A DNA stretch of 64,000 nucleotides, taken from positions 744,001 to 808,000 of the forward strand of contig NZ_CP094264.1 in the NCBI RefSeq assembly GCF_023614235.1. The letters are read 5' to 3'. Positions 37,365 to 45,547 of this stretch are shown piece after piece. The position numbers were made by a program, and so were the translations under genes. How positions within the stretch are numbered: position 1 is the first letter of the stretch; the number at the start of each line of letters is the position of its first letter. The DNA is from Streptomyces sp. MRC013 (GTDB lineage: Bacteria > Actinomycetota > Actinomycetes > Streptomycetales > Streptomycetaceae). The notes below the pieces were generated by a model. It made no database searches. It worked only from the letters and a program-made list of their open reading frames with translations, and was not told the DNA's origin.

Positions 37365-38170
37365 GCGCGTCCGCCTCCTTCGCGGTCCTTGCGGATGCCG
37401 GTGAAGCCGCCGCGGATGGTGTTGTGCTCGAAGACCTGGAGGTCGCCCCCCGCCCGGTAGCTGCGTCCGGGCGGGGCGGTGGTGCGGGGCGGTGGGCCGT
37501 CCCCCGTCGCCGGCCCACCGCCGGCCCGTGCGGCACCGGGCGCGCGGCCCCTGGCGCCGGGGGGTTCCCCACCGGGGTCGTCCGGCAGGGGCGGGGCGGA
37601 CCGCCTGGGGATGTGGAACCAGGCGGTCTCGTCGGTCTCCTTGGCGCGGACGCGGGCGGGCCGGTAGTGGCCGGGCTCCACGTACCGGCCGCCCTCGGAG
37701 ACGACGTTGTCGTACAGCCAGCCGGAGACGACGACGAGCAGGTCGGCGTCGTCGGCGCGGGCCATCACCTCCTTGGCGGCGGCGCTGTCGCAGAGCCGGC
37801 AGGCGAGGTCCACGGCGCGGCCGACGAGTCCCTCGCCGTCGTCGAGGACGAGGCCGGCGTTCATGCCGACGCGCAGCCGCAGCCGCGGGTCGCGCCCGGC
37901 GTTGTGCTCGCGCAGGCTCTCGTAGAGCGTGTCGACCCACCGGCCGACCATGAGCGTCGGCGGTACGTCGGGGCGCAGGGCGGCGAGGATGCCGTCGCCC
38001 CGGTCCTCCTGGTGGACGTGTCCGGGCTCGACGCCGACGGCGGCGTACGCCTCGTCGAACGACGCGTACATGGCGGCGCGCATGTGCTTCTTCGCGTCGA
38101 TGCCCAGCGTCCCGGAGGCGCAGGCGTCCCCGTAGACGACCAGCCTGTGGATGGCTCCCGCACTGCTCAC
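37361..38170 (-). CDS. class III nucleotide cyclase-like protein
   Basis: 269 residues from GTG 38170, with AGGGAG five bases upstream. It follows the class III cyclase pattern: LVVYGDACASG gives the first metal Asp (D15), HQEDRGDGILAAL the second (D59), then LRVGMNAGLVLDD and LVGRAVDLACRLCDS. In the last the usual Asn is Asp121 and Arg125 is kept. The purine-specifying Lys of adenylate cyclases is not evident, so base preference is open. Pyrimidine cyclases of Pycsar systems have the same fold. The C-terminal tail holds LQVFEHNTIRGGF, shared with the ATPase encoded next. A PycTM-type gene lies downstream. Activity is inferred. Confidence 0.78.
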   Translation of the reverse strand: MSSAGAIHRLVVYGDACASGTLGIDAKKHMRAAMYASFDEAYAAVGVEPGHVHQEDRGDGILAALRPDVPPTLMVGRWVDTLYESLREHNAGRDPRLRLRVGMNAGLVLDDGEGLVGRAVDLACRLCDSAAAKEVMARADDADLLVVVSGWLYDNVVSEGGRYVEPGHYRPARVRAKETDETAWFHIPRRSAPPLPDDPGGEPPGARGRAPGAARAGGGPATGDGPPPRTTAPPGRSYRAGGDLQVFEHNTIRGGFTGIRKDREGGGRA

Positions 38171-38257
38171 TCGGACTCCCTGGGTGCCGTGATGTGCCGT
38201 GGTGCTCGTGGTGACAGGGCAAGCGTCGCCGCCCGGCGCGGCGGGTGGTGTAGCCGT

Positions 38258-38983
38258 TTACACACCCGGCGGAGATTTCTCCGCGGGTCCCGCCGGGCGC
38301 GCCCCCCGGCCCTGGGCGAGGTGGAGCAACTCCTCCATGTCGGTGACGACGACCCGGCGCGGGCCGGTCCGGACGACGCCGCGTTCGCGCAGTCGGCGCA
38401 GGGCCTTGGCGACGGCTTCGCGGGTGGCGCCGATGGCGGCGGCCAAGTCGTGCTGGGGCAGCGGGATCTCCAGGACCGTGCCGTGCGGGCCGGGCCGTCC
38501 GGCGCGCTCGGCGAGTTCCGCGAGGCGGGCCGCGAGGCGCTGGAGGACGGTCTCGGAGGCGAGGGAGCGGCGCTCGACGTCGGCGCTGCGCAGCCGGGCG
38601 CTGAGCTGCCGCATGACCAGCGCGGTGGCGTGCGGGCGGGCGGCGAGGAAGCGGCGGAACCGGTCGCCGGAGACGGACACGGCCCGGACCCGGCCGAGCG
38701 CGGTGACGGTGGCGCTGCGCGGGCCCTGGTCGACGGCGGCGAGGTCGCCGACGACCTCGCCCGCGCCGCGCAGGGCGAGGATGAGGCGCGCGCCGCGCTC
38801 GGTGCCGACGGAGACGACGGCCCAGCCGGAGAGCAGGACCAGGACGTAGGCGGAGGTGTCGCGCTCCCGGATCATGACGGCCCCGGGTTCGTAGGCGCGG
38901 GGGGCGCCCTCGGCGAGGAGGGCGCGGCGGTCCTGGGCGGAGAGGGCTTCGAGGAAGGAACGGTCCTGGCCGAAAAGACTCAT
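38258..38983 (-). CDS. Crp/Fnr-family transcriptional regulator
   Basis: 241 residues from ATG 38983 (MSLFGQDRSFLEALSAQDR), with GGGGAG four bases upstream; a longer frame to 39103 lacks support. The cyclic-nucleotide-binding-like beta-roll is at about 10-130 (VLVLLSGWAVVSVGTERGAR, AGEVVGDLAAVDQGPRSATV), then a dimer helix and an HTH with QHDLAAAIGATREAVAKALR. There is no Cys cluster, so it is not an oxygen-sensing FNR. The phosphate-binding segment reads GDLAAVDQGPRSATV; canonical CRP has G-E-x-x-x-(x)-RSA, so nucleotide binding is plausible. It is 87 bases upstream of the cyclase on the same strand and probably regulates the operon in response to its product. Confidence 0.88.
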   Translation of the reverse strand: MSLFGQDRSFLEALSAQDRRALLAEGAPRAYEPGAVMIRERDTSAYVLVLLSGWAVVSVGTERGARLILALRGAGEVVGDLAAVDQGPRSATVTALGRVRAVSVSGDRFRRFLAARPHATALVMRQLSARLRSADVERRSLASETVLQRLAARLAELAERAGRPGPHGTVLEIPLPQHDLAAAIGATREAVAKALRRLRERGVVRTGPRRVVVTDMEELLHLAQGRGARPAGPAEKSPPGV

Positions 38984-39358
38984 TCCGCTCCCCTCACCCG
39001 CGCGTCGCACACCCGAACGGACGGCCGCGTGTTCGGCCGGTCCAGATGGGAGCCCGCACGCCGTTCGGTGGGGGGCGGCATTCCGAATGACGTTGCGGAA
39101 CACCCGGTTGACGTCGCGTCACTCCTTCGGGGTGAAGAACGCTATGGGGGTCGGTCCGAGCCCGTCAACAAAAACAGAAGCGCATCGGGCGCATCCCGCT
39201 CGGTATCGCGCTCCCCGCGCCCCCCTCCCACCCCTTGCGCCCGCTTCCCGCGCCGTGTAGAGGCGCGAACCGCCCCGGCGCCGCCCCCGCCGGCCCACCG
39301 GCCGGCCGGCCGGTAAATCCCCTGGTCGGTGCCGGGGAGCAGCCTCGATACCGGCCGG
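38984..39358. other. intergenic control region between crp-like gene and hen1
   Basis: No gene. Contains an inverted repeat TTCCG (39081-39085) / CGGAA (39096-39100), about 100 bases upstream of the regulator start. Its spacing could suit a dimeric regulator. Less GC-rich patches at 39105-39180 (GTTGACGTCGCGTCACTCC, CAAAAACAGAAG) are candidate promoters for either direction. Exact boxes are not clear. Confidence 0.4.
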
Positions 39359-41028
39359 GTGCTCCTGACCGTCAGTACGACCGGTCCCCCGGAACGCCCC
39401 GCGACCGACCTCGGCTTCCTGCTGCACAAGCATCCGGACAAGGCGCAGGCGTTCCCCACCGCCTACGGCACCGCCCACGTCCTCTACCCCGAGGCGACAC
39501 CCGGGCGCTGCACGGCCGCGCTGCTGCTGGAGGTGGACCCGGTCGCGCTGGTGCGCCGCGCCGGGGGCGGAGGCGCCCGGGGCCGCGGCCCCGGCACGGT
39601 GCCCGCCCGGTACGTCGACGACCGCCCGTACGCGGCGTCCTCGCTGTTCGCCGTCGCCCTGGGCGACGTGTTCTCCAGCGCGCTGGCCGGGCGGTGCGCC
39701 GCCCGCCCCGAACTCGCGGCGACCGCCCTGCCGTTGCGCGTCGAGGTCCCGGCGGTGCCCTCGGAGGACGGCGCCGGTCCGGTGCGCCGGCTGTTCGAGC
39801 CGCTGGGCTGGGCGGTGACCGCCGCACCGGTACCGCCGGACGAACGGTTCCCCGAGTGGAGCCGCTCCCCGTACGTCCGCCTCGTCCTCGACGGCGAGCT
39901 GCGTCTCGCGGACGCCCTGCGCCACCCGTACGTACTGCTGCCGGTGCTGGACGACGCCAAGCACTACCGGGTGTCGCCCGACGAGGTGGACAAGCTGCTG
40001 CGGGCCGGCGGCGGCTGGCCGCCGGACCACCCGGAGCGGGACCTGATCACCCACCGCTACCTGGCGCGCCGCCGGTCCCTGACGCGTGAGGCGACAAAGC
40101 GGCTGGAGCTGGCGAGGCTGGCCGCGGCCGACGACGCGGAGGCCGGGGAGCTGGACAACGCCGTCGACGGGGACGCCGACGCGCGGGAGCGGCCGGTACC
40201 GCCGGCGGCGCGGCGCCGCGAGACGGTCCTGGCCGCGCTGCGCGACGCGGGCGCGGGCCGGGTCCTGGACCCGGGCTGCGGGGAGGGCCTGCTGGTCCGC
40301 GAACTGCTGGAGGACCCCCGTTCCACGGAGGTCGTCGGCGTGGACGTGTCCGTGCGGGCACTGGCCCTCGCCGCCCGGCGGCTGCACCCGGACCGCGTGG
40401 GCGAGCGCCGGGCCGCGCGCGTCCGACTCCTGCAGGGCTCCCTGCTGTACACGGACGAACGGTTGAGGGGGTACGACGCGGCGGTGCTCAGCGAGGTGGT
40501 CGAACACGTCGACCCGCCGCGCCTGCCCGCGCTGGAGTACGCGGTGTTCGGCGCCGTCCGGCCCGGCACCGTGCTGGTGACGACGCCGAACGCCGAGTAC
40601 AACGTCCGCTGGGAGTCCCTGCCCGCCGGGCAGGCCCGCCATGGCGACCACCGGTTCGAGTGGACCCGCGAGGAGTTCCGCGACCGGGCGCGCGGCGTCG
40701 CCGGGCGTCACGGGTACGCCGTGGCGTTCGCGCCCGTCGGCCCGGAGGACCCGGAGGTCGGACCGCCCACGCAGATGGCCGTGTTCGCCGCCGCCGGCGG
40801 CCCCGCCCCGGACCCCGCGCCCGGCCCCGGCCCGGACCCCGCGCGTGACACCGCCCCGGACCCCGCGCCCGGCCCCGCCCCTGCGCCCGGTACCGCTCCG
40901 GACCCCAGCACCGGCACCGCCGCCGACGCCGGGCGCCCCGCCGCCGCGCACCGCGGCACCCCGCCGGGCCCCGCCCCGCGGACCGCCCCGGCACCGCGCC
41001 GGCCGGGAAGGAGGAGAGGGCCGCATGA
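39359..41028 (+). pseudogene. hen1: Hen1-type 3'-terminal RNA 2'-O-methyltransferase, frameshifted near its end
   Basis: Starts at GTG 39359 (VLLTVSTTGPPERPATDLGF), the usual start of bacterial Hen1, followed by the conserved HKHPDKAQAFPTAYG. The methyltransferase domain has VLDPGCGEGLLVRELLE and the metal-binding AVLSEVVEHVDPPRLPALEY, with the E-x-x-E-H cluster. The conserved part ends near PTQMAVFAA (about 40790). As read, the frame has no stop until 41842 and runs across two other genes. In a different frame a stop overlaps the pnkp start at 41025-41028 (ATGA), as expected for coupled hen1-pnkp, so one base is probably missing in the GC-rich repeat 40800-41000. Hen1 methylates the repaired 3' end to prevent re-cleavage. 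The enzyme domain itself seems intact. Confidence 0.82.
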
Positions 41029-41450
41029 CCACCACCGCCGTCGCGGAGTCCGCCTCGCGGGCCCGGACGCTGCCCGTCCCCGATCTGTCCCTCGTGGTCC
41101 TCGTCGGTGCCACCGGCTCCGGCAAGTCGACGTTCGCCCGCAGGCACTTCAAGCCCACCGAGGTCCTCTCCTCGGACTTCTGCCGCGGGCTGGTCTCCGA
41201 CGACGAGAACGACCAGGCCGCCAGCCGCGACGCGTTCGACGTGCTCCACTACATCGCCCCCAGGCGGCTCGCCGCCGGCCGGCTCACCGTCGTCGACGCG
41301 ACCAACGTGCAGCCGGAGCCCCGCCGACAGCTGGAGCGGCTGGCCGCCGGCGATCCCCTGTGGCGCGTCCACGAGCCGGTCTTCGCCGTCCTGGCCCTGG
41401 AGTCGGAACCGGTCGACCCCCGTCTGCAGCCGCCGGGACGGGCGTCGTGG
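41025..41450 (+). pseudogene. pnkp: Pnkp RNA repair protein, internal deletion
   Basis: Begins at ATG 41025 after AAGGAGGAG. Residues about 20-100 are the polynucleotide 5'-kinase domain: LVVLVGATGSGKSTFARRHF (P-loop), EVLSSDFCRGLVSDDEND, VVDATNVQPEPRRQL. Bacterial Pnkp normally has about 850 residues, with kinase, metallophosphatase and ligase domains. Here the frame passes after about 105 residues into HEPVFAVLALESEPVDPRL, which resembles the C-terminal end of the family as I remember it. About 700 residues are missing, perhaps by an in-frame deletion. No stop follows before the convergent LLM gene. It cannot seal RNA. The end is approximate. Confidence 0.75.
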
Positions 41451-41495
41451 TGGGCGCCGGGGCCGCGCGCCCCGTACGTGCGGCCCCGGCGCCGC

Positions 41496-42419
41496 TCAGC
41501 GCAGCTGGGTCTGGACCCGGGAGGAGATCAGCTCCAGGTGGTCCAGGTCGTGGAGGTCCAGGATCTGGAGGTACACCCGGGAGCAGCCCAGGTCGGCGTA
41601 CCGGCCGATCTTGTCGACGACCTCGGCGGGCGAGCCCGCCAGGCCGTTCTCCTTCAGCTCGTCCACGTCCCGGCCGATGGCCGCGGCGCGGCGGACCACC
41701 TCCGCGTCGTCCTTGCCGACGCACACCACCAGGGCGTTGGAGTACACCAGGTCGTCGGCGCTCCGCCCCGCCTCCTCGGCGGCCGCGCGGACCCGGTCGA
41801 ACTGGCGCTCCGTGTCGGCGGGGGAGGCGAAGGGGACGTTGAACTCGTCGGCGTACCGGGCCGCCAGGCGCGGTGTGCGGGTCGCGCCGAGGCCGCCGAT
41901 CAGGATCGGCACCCTGGGCTGCGCCGGCTTGGGCAGCGCCGGCGAGTCGACGAGCCGGTAGTACTTCCCTTCGTGGCTGAACGTCCTGCCGGTCTCCGTG
42001 CCCCACAGGCCGGTGACGACGGCGAGCTGCTCCTCCAGGCGGCCGAACCTCTCCTTGGGGAACGGGATCCCGTACGCCGTGTGCTCCGCTTCGTACCAGG
42101 CGGCGCCCAGGCCCAACTCGACCCGGCCGCCCGACATCCGGTCGACCTGCGCCACCTGGATCGCGAGGACTCCGGGGAGCCGGAACGTCGCGGCCGTCAT
42201 GAGCGTGCCGAGTCGGATGCGCCGGGTCTCGCGAGCCAGACCCGCCAGCGTGATCCAGGCGTCCGTCGGACCGGGCAGTCCGGTGACGGACCCCATGTGC
42301 AGGTAGTGGTCGGAGCGGAAGAAGGCGTCGAACCCGAGGTCCTCGGTGGCCCTGGCGACGGTGAGCAGGGTGTCGTAGTCGGCGCCCTGCTGCGGTTCGG
42401 TGAAGATGCGCAGATCCAT
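41496..42419 (-). CDS. LLM-class F420-dependent oxidoreductase
   Basis: 307 residues from ATG 42419 (MDLRIFTEPQQG). Luciferase-like TIM barrel with FDAFFRSDHYLHMGSVTG, IRLGTLMTAATFRLPGVLA, the family signature LGLGAAWYEAEHTAYGIPF and PILIGGLGATRTPRLAARYA. Actinobacterial members use reduced F420 to reduce or oxidise small molecules; the substrate is unknown. It converges with the broken pnkp, and its 3' end lies close behind the deletion end point. It is intact and of normal length. Confidence 0.92.
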   Translation of the reverse strand: MDLRIFTEPQQGADYDTLLTVARATEDLGFDAFFRSDHYLHMGSVTGLPGPTDAWITLAGLARETRRIRLGTLMTAATFRLPGVLAIQVAQVDRMSGGRVELGLGAAWYEAEHTAYGIPFPKERFGRLEEQLAVVTGLWGTETGRTFSHEGKYYRLVDSPALPKPAQPRVPILIGGLGATRTPRLAARYADEFNVPFASPADTERQFDRVRAAAEEAGRSADDLVYSNALVVCVGKDDAEVVRRAAAIGRDVDELKENGLAGSPAEVVDKIGRYADLGCSRVYLQILDLHDLDHLELISSRVQTQLR

Positions 42420-42503
42420 GCACCCATCCTGCACCCGGCGGGTGCCGCCGACCGGGCCGCGACGGGTGGTGTCCGTCCCCGCCGCCGGGAGTGGCCGGGG
42501 CCG

Positions 42504-43064
42504 TCACCTCGGCGCGCCCGGACCGCGTCCCCCTCCCGCGCCGGTGGGCCGCGCGCCCGGTGTGCCGTCGGGTGCCGTCCCGGCCCGGTCCCGCCGCCCG
42601 TCCGCCGGGTCGGGAGGGCGGGCGCGGTCCCGCGCCGCCAGCCGGCGCAGCATGACGCGCACCCGGTCGCCGGCCTCGTCGGCCGCGTCGATCGCCTCGA
42701 CGCACTGCCAGTACAGCCCCTCCTCGTCCGTGGCGCAGGCCACGCCGACGAGGGCCATGCCCACCTCTCCGAGTAGCACGCCGAGCGCCGTCAACGTGCC
42801 CCGGGGGTCGAGCACTTCGGACAGCCGCGACGCCGTCGCCCCCGCTCCCCGCGCCGGGTGGTCCGGGGCGGCGCCCCCGCGGCCGCCGGTCTCGCCCAGC
42901 CCGCGCGCCTCGCCTCTCAGCTCCCGCGGCCCGAACAGGGCCAGGTGGTCCCCGATCGCCTGGGCGAGACACTGTGCCCGCCAGGCCGACGCCATGATGT
43001 CGGGCACCGCCCGGCTCTCTGCGAGGTCATCACGACTGATGGAGATGAGTCGTTCCGCGTCCAT
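42504..43064 (-). CDS. DUF6099-like Streptomyces protein
   Basis: 186 residues beginning MDAERLISISRDDLAESRAV. The pattern (ESRAVPDIMASAWRAQCLAQ, LFGPRELRGEARGL, VACATDEEGLYWQCVEAIDA) agrees with a small conserved protein found throughout Streptomyces, which I recall under DUF6099. The core is helical with no signal peptide. The C-terminal 40 residues are a Pro/Gly/Arg-rich disordered tail. It follows the MazG-like gene on the same strand after 125 bases. Function unknown; the family name is from memory and not checked. Confidence 0.75.
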   Translation of the reverse strand: MDAERLISISRDDLAESRAVPDIMASAWRAQCLAQAIGDHLALFGPRELRGEARGLGETGGRGGAAPDHPARGAGATASRLSEVLDPRGTLTALGVLLGEVGMALVGVACATDEEGLYWQCVEAIDAADEAGDRVRVMLRRLAARDRARPPDPADGRRDRAGTAPDGTPGARPTGAGGGRGPGAPR

Positions 43065-43157
43065 ACCCGCCGTCCCCGTTCATACGACTCTCCGCTCACG
43101 AATTCACTACCCAGAGTGAAGCCATCCGAGTCGAAACACCAGGGGAATTCGGAAATC

Positions 43158-43184
43158 TGTGGACAGGAGGCTCAGTGTGGATAA
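43158..43184. promoter_or_regulatory. two DnaA-box-like 9-mers
   Basis: TGTGGATAA at 43176-43184 is the exact complement of the DnaA box TTATCCACA. TGTGGACAG at 43158-43166 is CTGTCCACA in complement, one base off the Streptomyces consensus TTGTCCACA. Both face the same way, 18 bases apart, in the AT-richer gap between the MazG-like and DUF6099-like genes. Around the second is a near-palindrome GATAA-GT-TTATC. Confidence 0.4.
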
Positions 43185-43189
43185 GTTTA

Positions 43190-43558
43190 TCACTCCGAAG
43201 AGTGACGATCTTGCCGTGCGGACCGCCCCGGCGGCCGCCCCGCGGGGAAGCGCCGCTCGTTCCGGTCGATCTTCGCGGAGAGCGCCTCCAACGGGTCGAC
43301 GCCCAACGCCCCGCAGAACTGGAGGAGATAGGCGAGCACGTCGGCGACCTCGTCGGCCACGCGGTGCGCCGTCTCCGGGTCGTCCATGACCCGGTCGGCC
43401 TCCTCGGGGGTCAACCACTGGAAGATCTCCAGCAGTTCGGACGCCTCGACGCTGAGCGCCGCCGCCAGGTTCTTCGGGGTGTGGTACGGCCGCCAGTCGC
43501 GCGAAGCGGCGAACTCGGCCAGTCTGCGCTGCAGTCCCTGCAGGTCCGGTTCGGTCAC
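43190..43558 (-). CDS. MazG-like nucleotide pyrophosphohydrolase
   Basis: 122 residues of the all-alpha NTP pyrophosphatase class. It has SVEASELLEIFQWLTPEEAD with the E-x-x-E metal site and RVADEVADVLAYLLQFCGAL with E-x-x-D. These helices bind magnesium and the triphosphate of non-canonical or excess NTPs. The conserved FAASRDWRPYHTPKNLAAAL in front is typical of short MazG-like (dCTPase-type) proteins. It is monomeric-domain size, so it probably works as a dimer of dimers in nucleotide pool cleaning. The C-terminal end is basic and disordered. Confidence 0.92.
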   Translation of the reverse strand: MTEPDLQGLQRRLAEFAASRDWRPYHTPKNLAAALSVEASELLEIFQWLTPEEADRVMDDPETAHRVADEVADVLAYLLQFCGALGVDPLEALSAKIDRNERRFPAGRPPGRSARQDRHSSE

Positions 43559-43856
43559 GGCGACATGTCTACCACCGCGGCCCGCCCGGCCCCGCCCGCG
43601 GCCCCGCGGTCACCGCGGCCCGCGCCCCCTCCGCCGCTGCCCGCCACGCGTCCGCCCTCCCCCACCGCCCGCCCGCGGTACACCCGTCGGTCGCCCTCGC
43701 CGCCCGCCGTCCCCGTGCGCCCGCCGTGGACCACCACCGACCACCACCCGCCTACCGCCCCTCGTCACCCGCCCCTCGCCACCCGTCGCGCACCGCCCCG
43801 CCGCACCGCCGTCAGGCGTGCGACCGTCAGGTACGGGGCCGTCAGGGGCGCGGTCG

Positions 43857-44255
43857 TCAGGTGTGGGGGACGGCCGCCGCGGCCGTGCCCTCCACCTCCG
43901 TGCCGGCGGGGGTGAGGAGGAAGACGTTCCGGTCGACCCGGTGCATGGAGCTGCCGAGGCCGAAGACCACCCCGCTGCTGAAGTCCAGGACGCGCTTGGC
44001 GACCTCGGTGTCGGCGCTGGTCAGGTCCAGCAGCACGGGGACCTGCGAGACGAGGTGCTCGGCGACGTCCCGGGCGTCCGAGAAGACCTGTACCCGCAGG
44101 ACCACCATGCGGCGCTGCGCTCCGGCTCCGGGGTCCCGGGGGGCCGTGCGGTGGTCGGCCCCGGACGGCCACTCGTCGCGCCCCCGCAGCGGGACCACCT
44201 GCGCCAGTCCCTCCCACTGCTCGTCGGTGGCGTCGTACCTCTCGTGCCTACTCAT
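43857..44255 (-). CDS. SepF-like cell division protein
   Basis: 132 residues from ATG 44255 (MSRHERYDATDEQWEGLAQV). The C-terminal SepF fold is evident: VVLRVQVFSDARDVAEHLVS, VLLDLTSADTEVAKRVLDFS and the glycine-rich SGVVFGLGSSMHRVDRNVFL. SepF links FtsZ to the membrane. Streptomyces have several sepF paralogues, and this one is not beside ftsZ, so it is probably one of the accessory copies. The N-terminal amphipathic membrane-targeting helix of the main SepF is not obvious here. Confidence 0.88.
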   Translation of the reverse strand: MSRHERYDATDEQWEGLAQVVPLRGRDEWPSGADHRTAPRDPGAGAQRRMVVLRVQVFSDARDVAEHLVSQVPVLLDLTSADTEVAKRVLDFSSGVVFGLGSSMHRVDRNVFLLTPAGTEVEGTAAAAVPHT

Positions 44256-44653
44256 GCGTCCATCCTGACGCCCTTCACCCGTTCGGCCCAACTCCGACAC
44301 GGGCCGTGTCGGGAACGGGCCGTCCCGCCGGGCGCCGCAGGTGCTTCGGCCGGTGCCGGACGGCGGTCGCGCGGAGGCCGTTCCGGGTTCCCGCCGGCGG
44401 ACGACGCGGCCGGAACGAGAGCCTGCCCGGCGCCGCCGCCGGGTCCGCACACCCGGGGGCGGCGCGGCCCTCCCTCCCACCGCCGCCCCGCCGCCGGCTC
44501 CCCTCCGCCGCCGGTCCTCCCGCCGGCGCGGCCGGTCCGCGATCCGGACGGAGGGGACCGCACCCCTTGCGCGGACCGCCCGGGGGTCCACAGTGGAAGG
44601 AGAGGGACACGGACCGACACGACGTCGGCGCCGATCGCGTCCGGGAGGCCGTC
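44256..44653. other. intergenic region between divergent sepF-like and CBS genes
   Basis: About 400 bases, very GC-rich. I see no supported gene. It must contain both promoters. The patch CCACAGTGGAAGGAGAGGG near 44590 is the least GC-rich. GGGAGG at 44643-44648 is the ribosome binding site of the CBS gene. Confidence 0.4.
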
Positions 44654-45248
44654 ATGGGGCAGCACACGCCGGTACGGGGTGTCCCGCAGTCCCCCGCCGT
44701 CCGGGAGGGCGCCCGGGCCGCGGGGGGCCGCACCCGCCCCGCGTGACGCGGCGGTGCTGGAGCGGGCGGTCCGGGACGTGATGCGGACGTCGCTGGTGAC
44801 GGTCGCGGCCGGTGAGACCGTGCTCGCCGCGTGGGAGCTCCTGGAGCGGTCGAACGCGCGGCACCTGCCCGTGGTCCTGCCGGACGGCCGCTGCGGCGGC
44901 CTGCTGGACCGGGCCGAGGTCGCGGTCGCCTGTGCGGCGCCCGCCGTGTCGCTGTCCCGGTGCTACGCGCGCGACCTGGTGCGCTGCCACAGGTGCGTGG
45001 TGGTGCACGAGGGGGACGCGGTGGGCCGGGCGGTGGCCGTGATGGACGCGAACGGCTGCGACGCGGTGCCGGTCGTCGGGGACGACGGGACACTGGCCGG
45101 GCTGCTCGCGGCCGGTGACGTGGTGGCGGCGCTGGCCGGCCGCGGGCCCGGGGCGCTGCCCGGCGCGGGCGCGCGGCCGCCGTACCCGTACCCGGTGGTG
45201 CCCGGTCTGCCGCCCCGGCGGGACGAGCGGGTGTCGCCGGTGCCGTGA
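44654..45248 (+). pseudogene. CBS-pair protein, single-base frameshift in a G run
   Basis: A well-placed start at ATG 44654 (GGGAGG five bases upstream) reads MGQHTPVRGVPQSPAVREGA and stops at 44746. The rest of the protein is in another frame. If the G run 44722-44727 had one G fewer, the reading would continue APAPRDAAVLERAVRDVM. Two CBS motifs follow: TSLVTVAAGETVLAAWELLE with NARHLPVVLPDGRCGGLLD, and CHRCVVVHEGDAVGRAVAVM with GCDAVPVVGDDGTLAGLLAA. CBS pairs bind adenosine nucleotides and regulate partner proteins. As an alternative, translation could start at GTG 44754 and give 164 residues with both motifs, but without a good binding site. Confidence 0.72.
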
Positions 45249-45547
45249 CGCGGGGCGGCGCCCGGAGGCGTGGAGGAGGTGGCGCGATGGCGGACGGGGC
45301 CGAGCGGGGCCGCGGGCGCGGCGGGACCGACGGCGGGACCGGGCCCGCCGGACGGGGCCGCGGCGGCGGTGTACGTGACGGCGGTGGCCGCGATGTCCCC
45401 GGAGCGCGGCTGCCGGCGCGCGGGCCCGAAAGGACGGCGCGGGTCGCACGGTCCGCGCGGCCCGGCGCGGCGGCGCGGCCGGACCGGCCCGTGCGGACGA
45501 TCCGCGCACCCGACCTGTTCGGATGAGCCCGGCGTACCCGGCGCCGG

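Noticed and set aside
39359..41842. Hen1 reading frame taken to its in-frame stop at 41842
   Set aside because: It would overlap pnkp entirely and the convergent LLM gene by about 350 bases. A stop overlapping the pnkp ATG exists in a neighbouring frame, as expected for a coupled operon.
45249..45547. Short Gly/Arg-rich frames between the CBS and caspase genes
   Set aside because: No binding site, no recognisable product, all frames similarly open. Regarded as non-coding.
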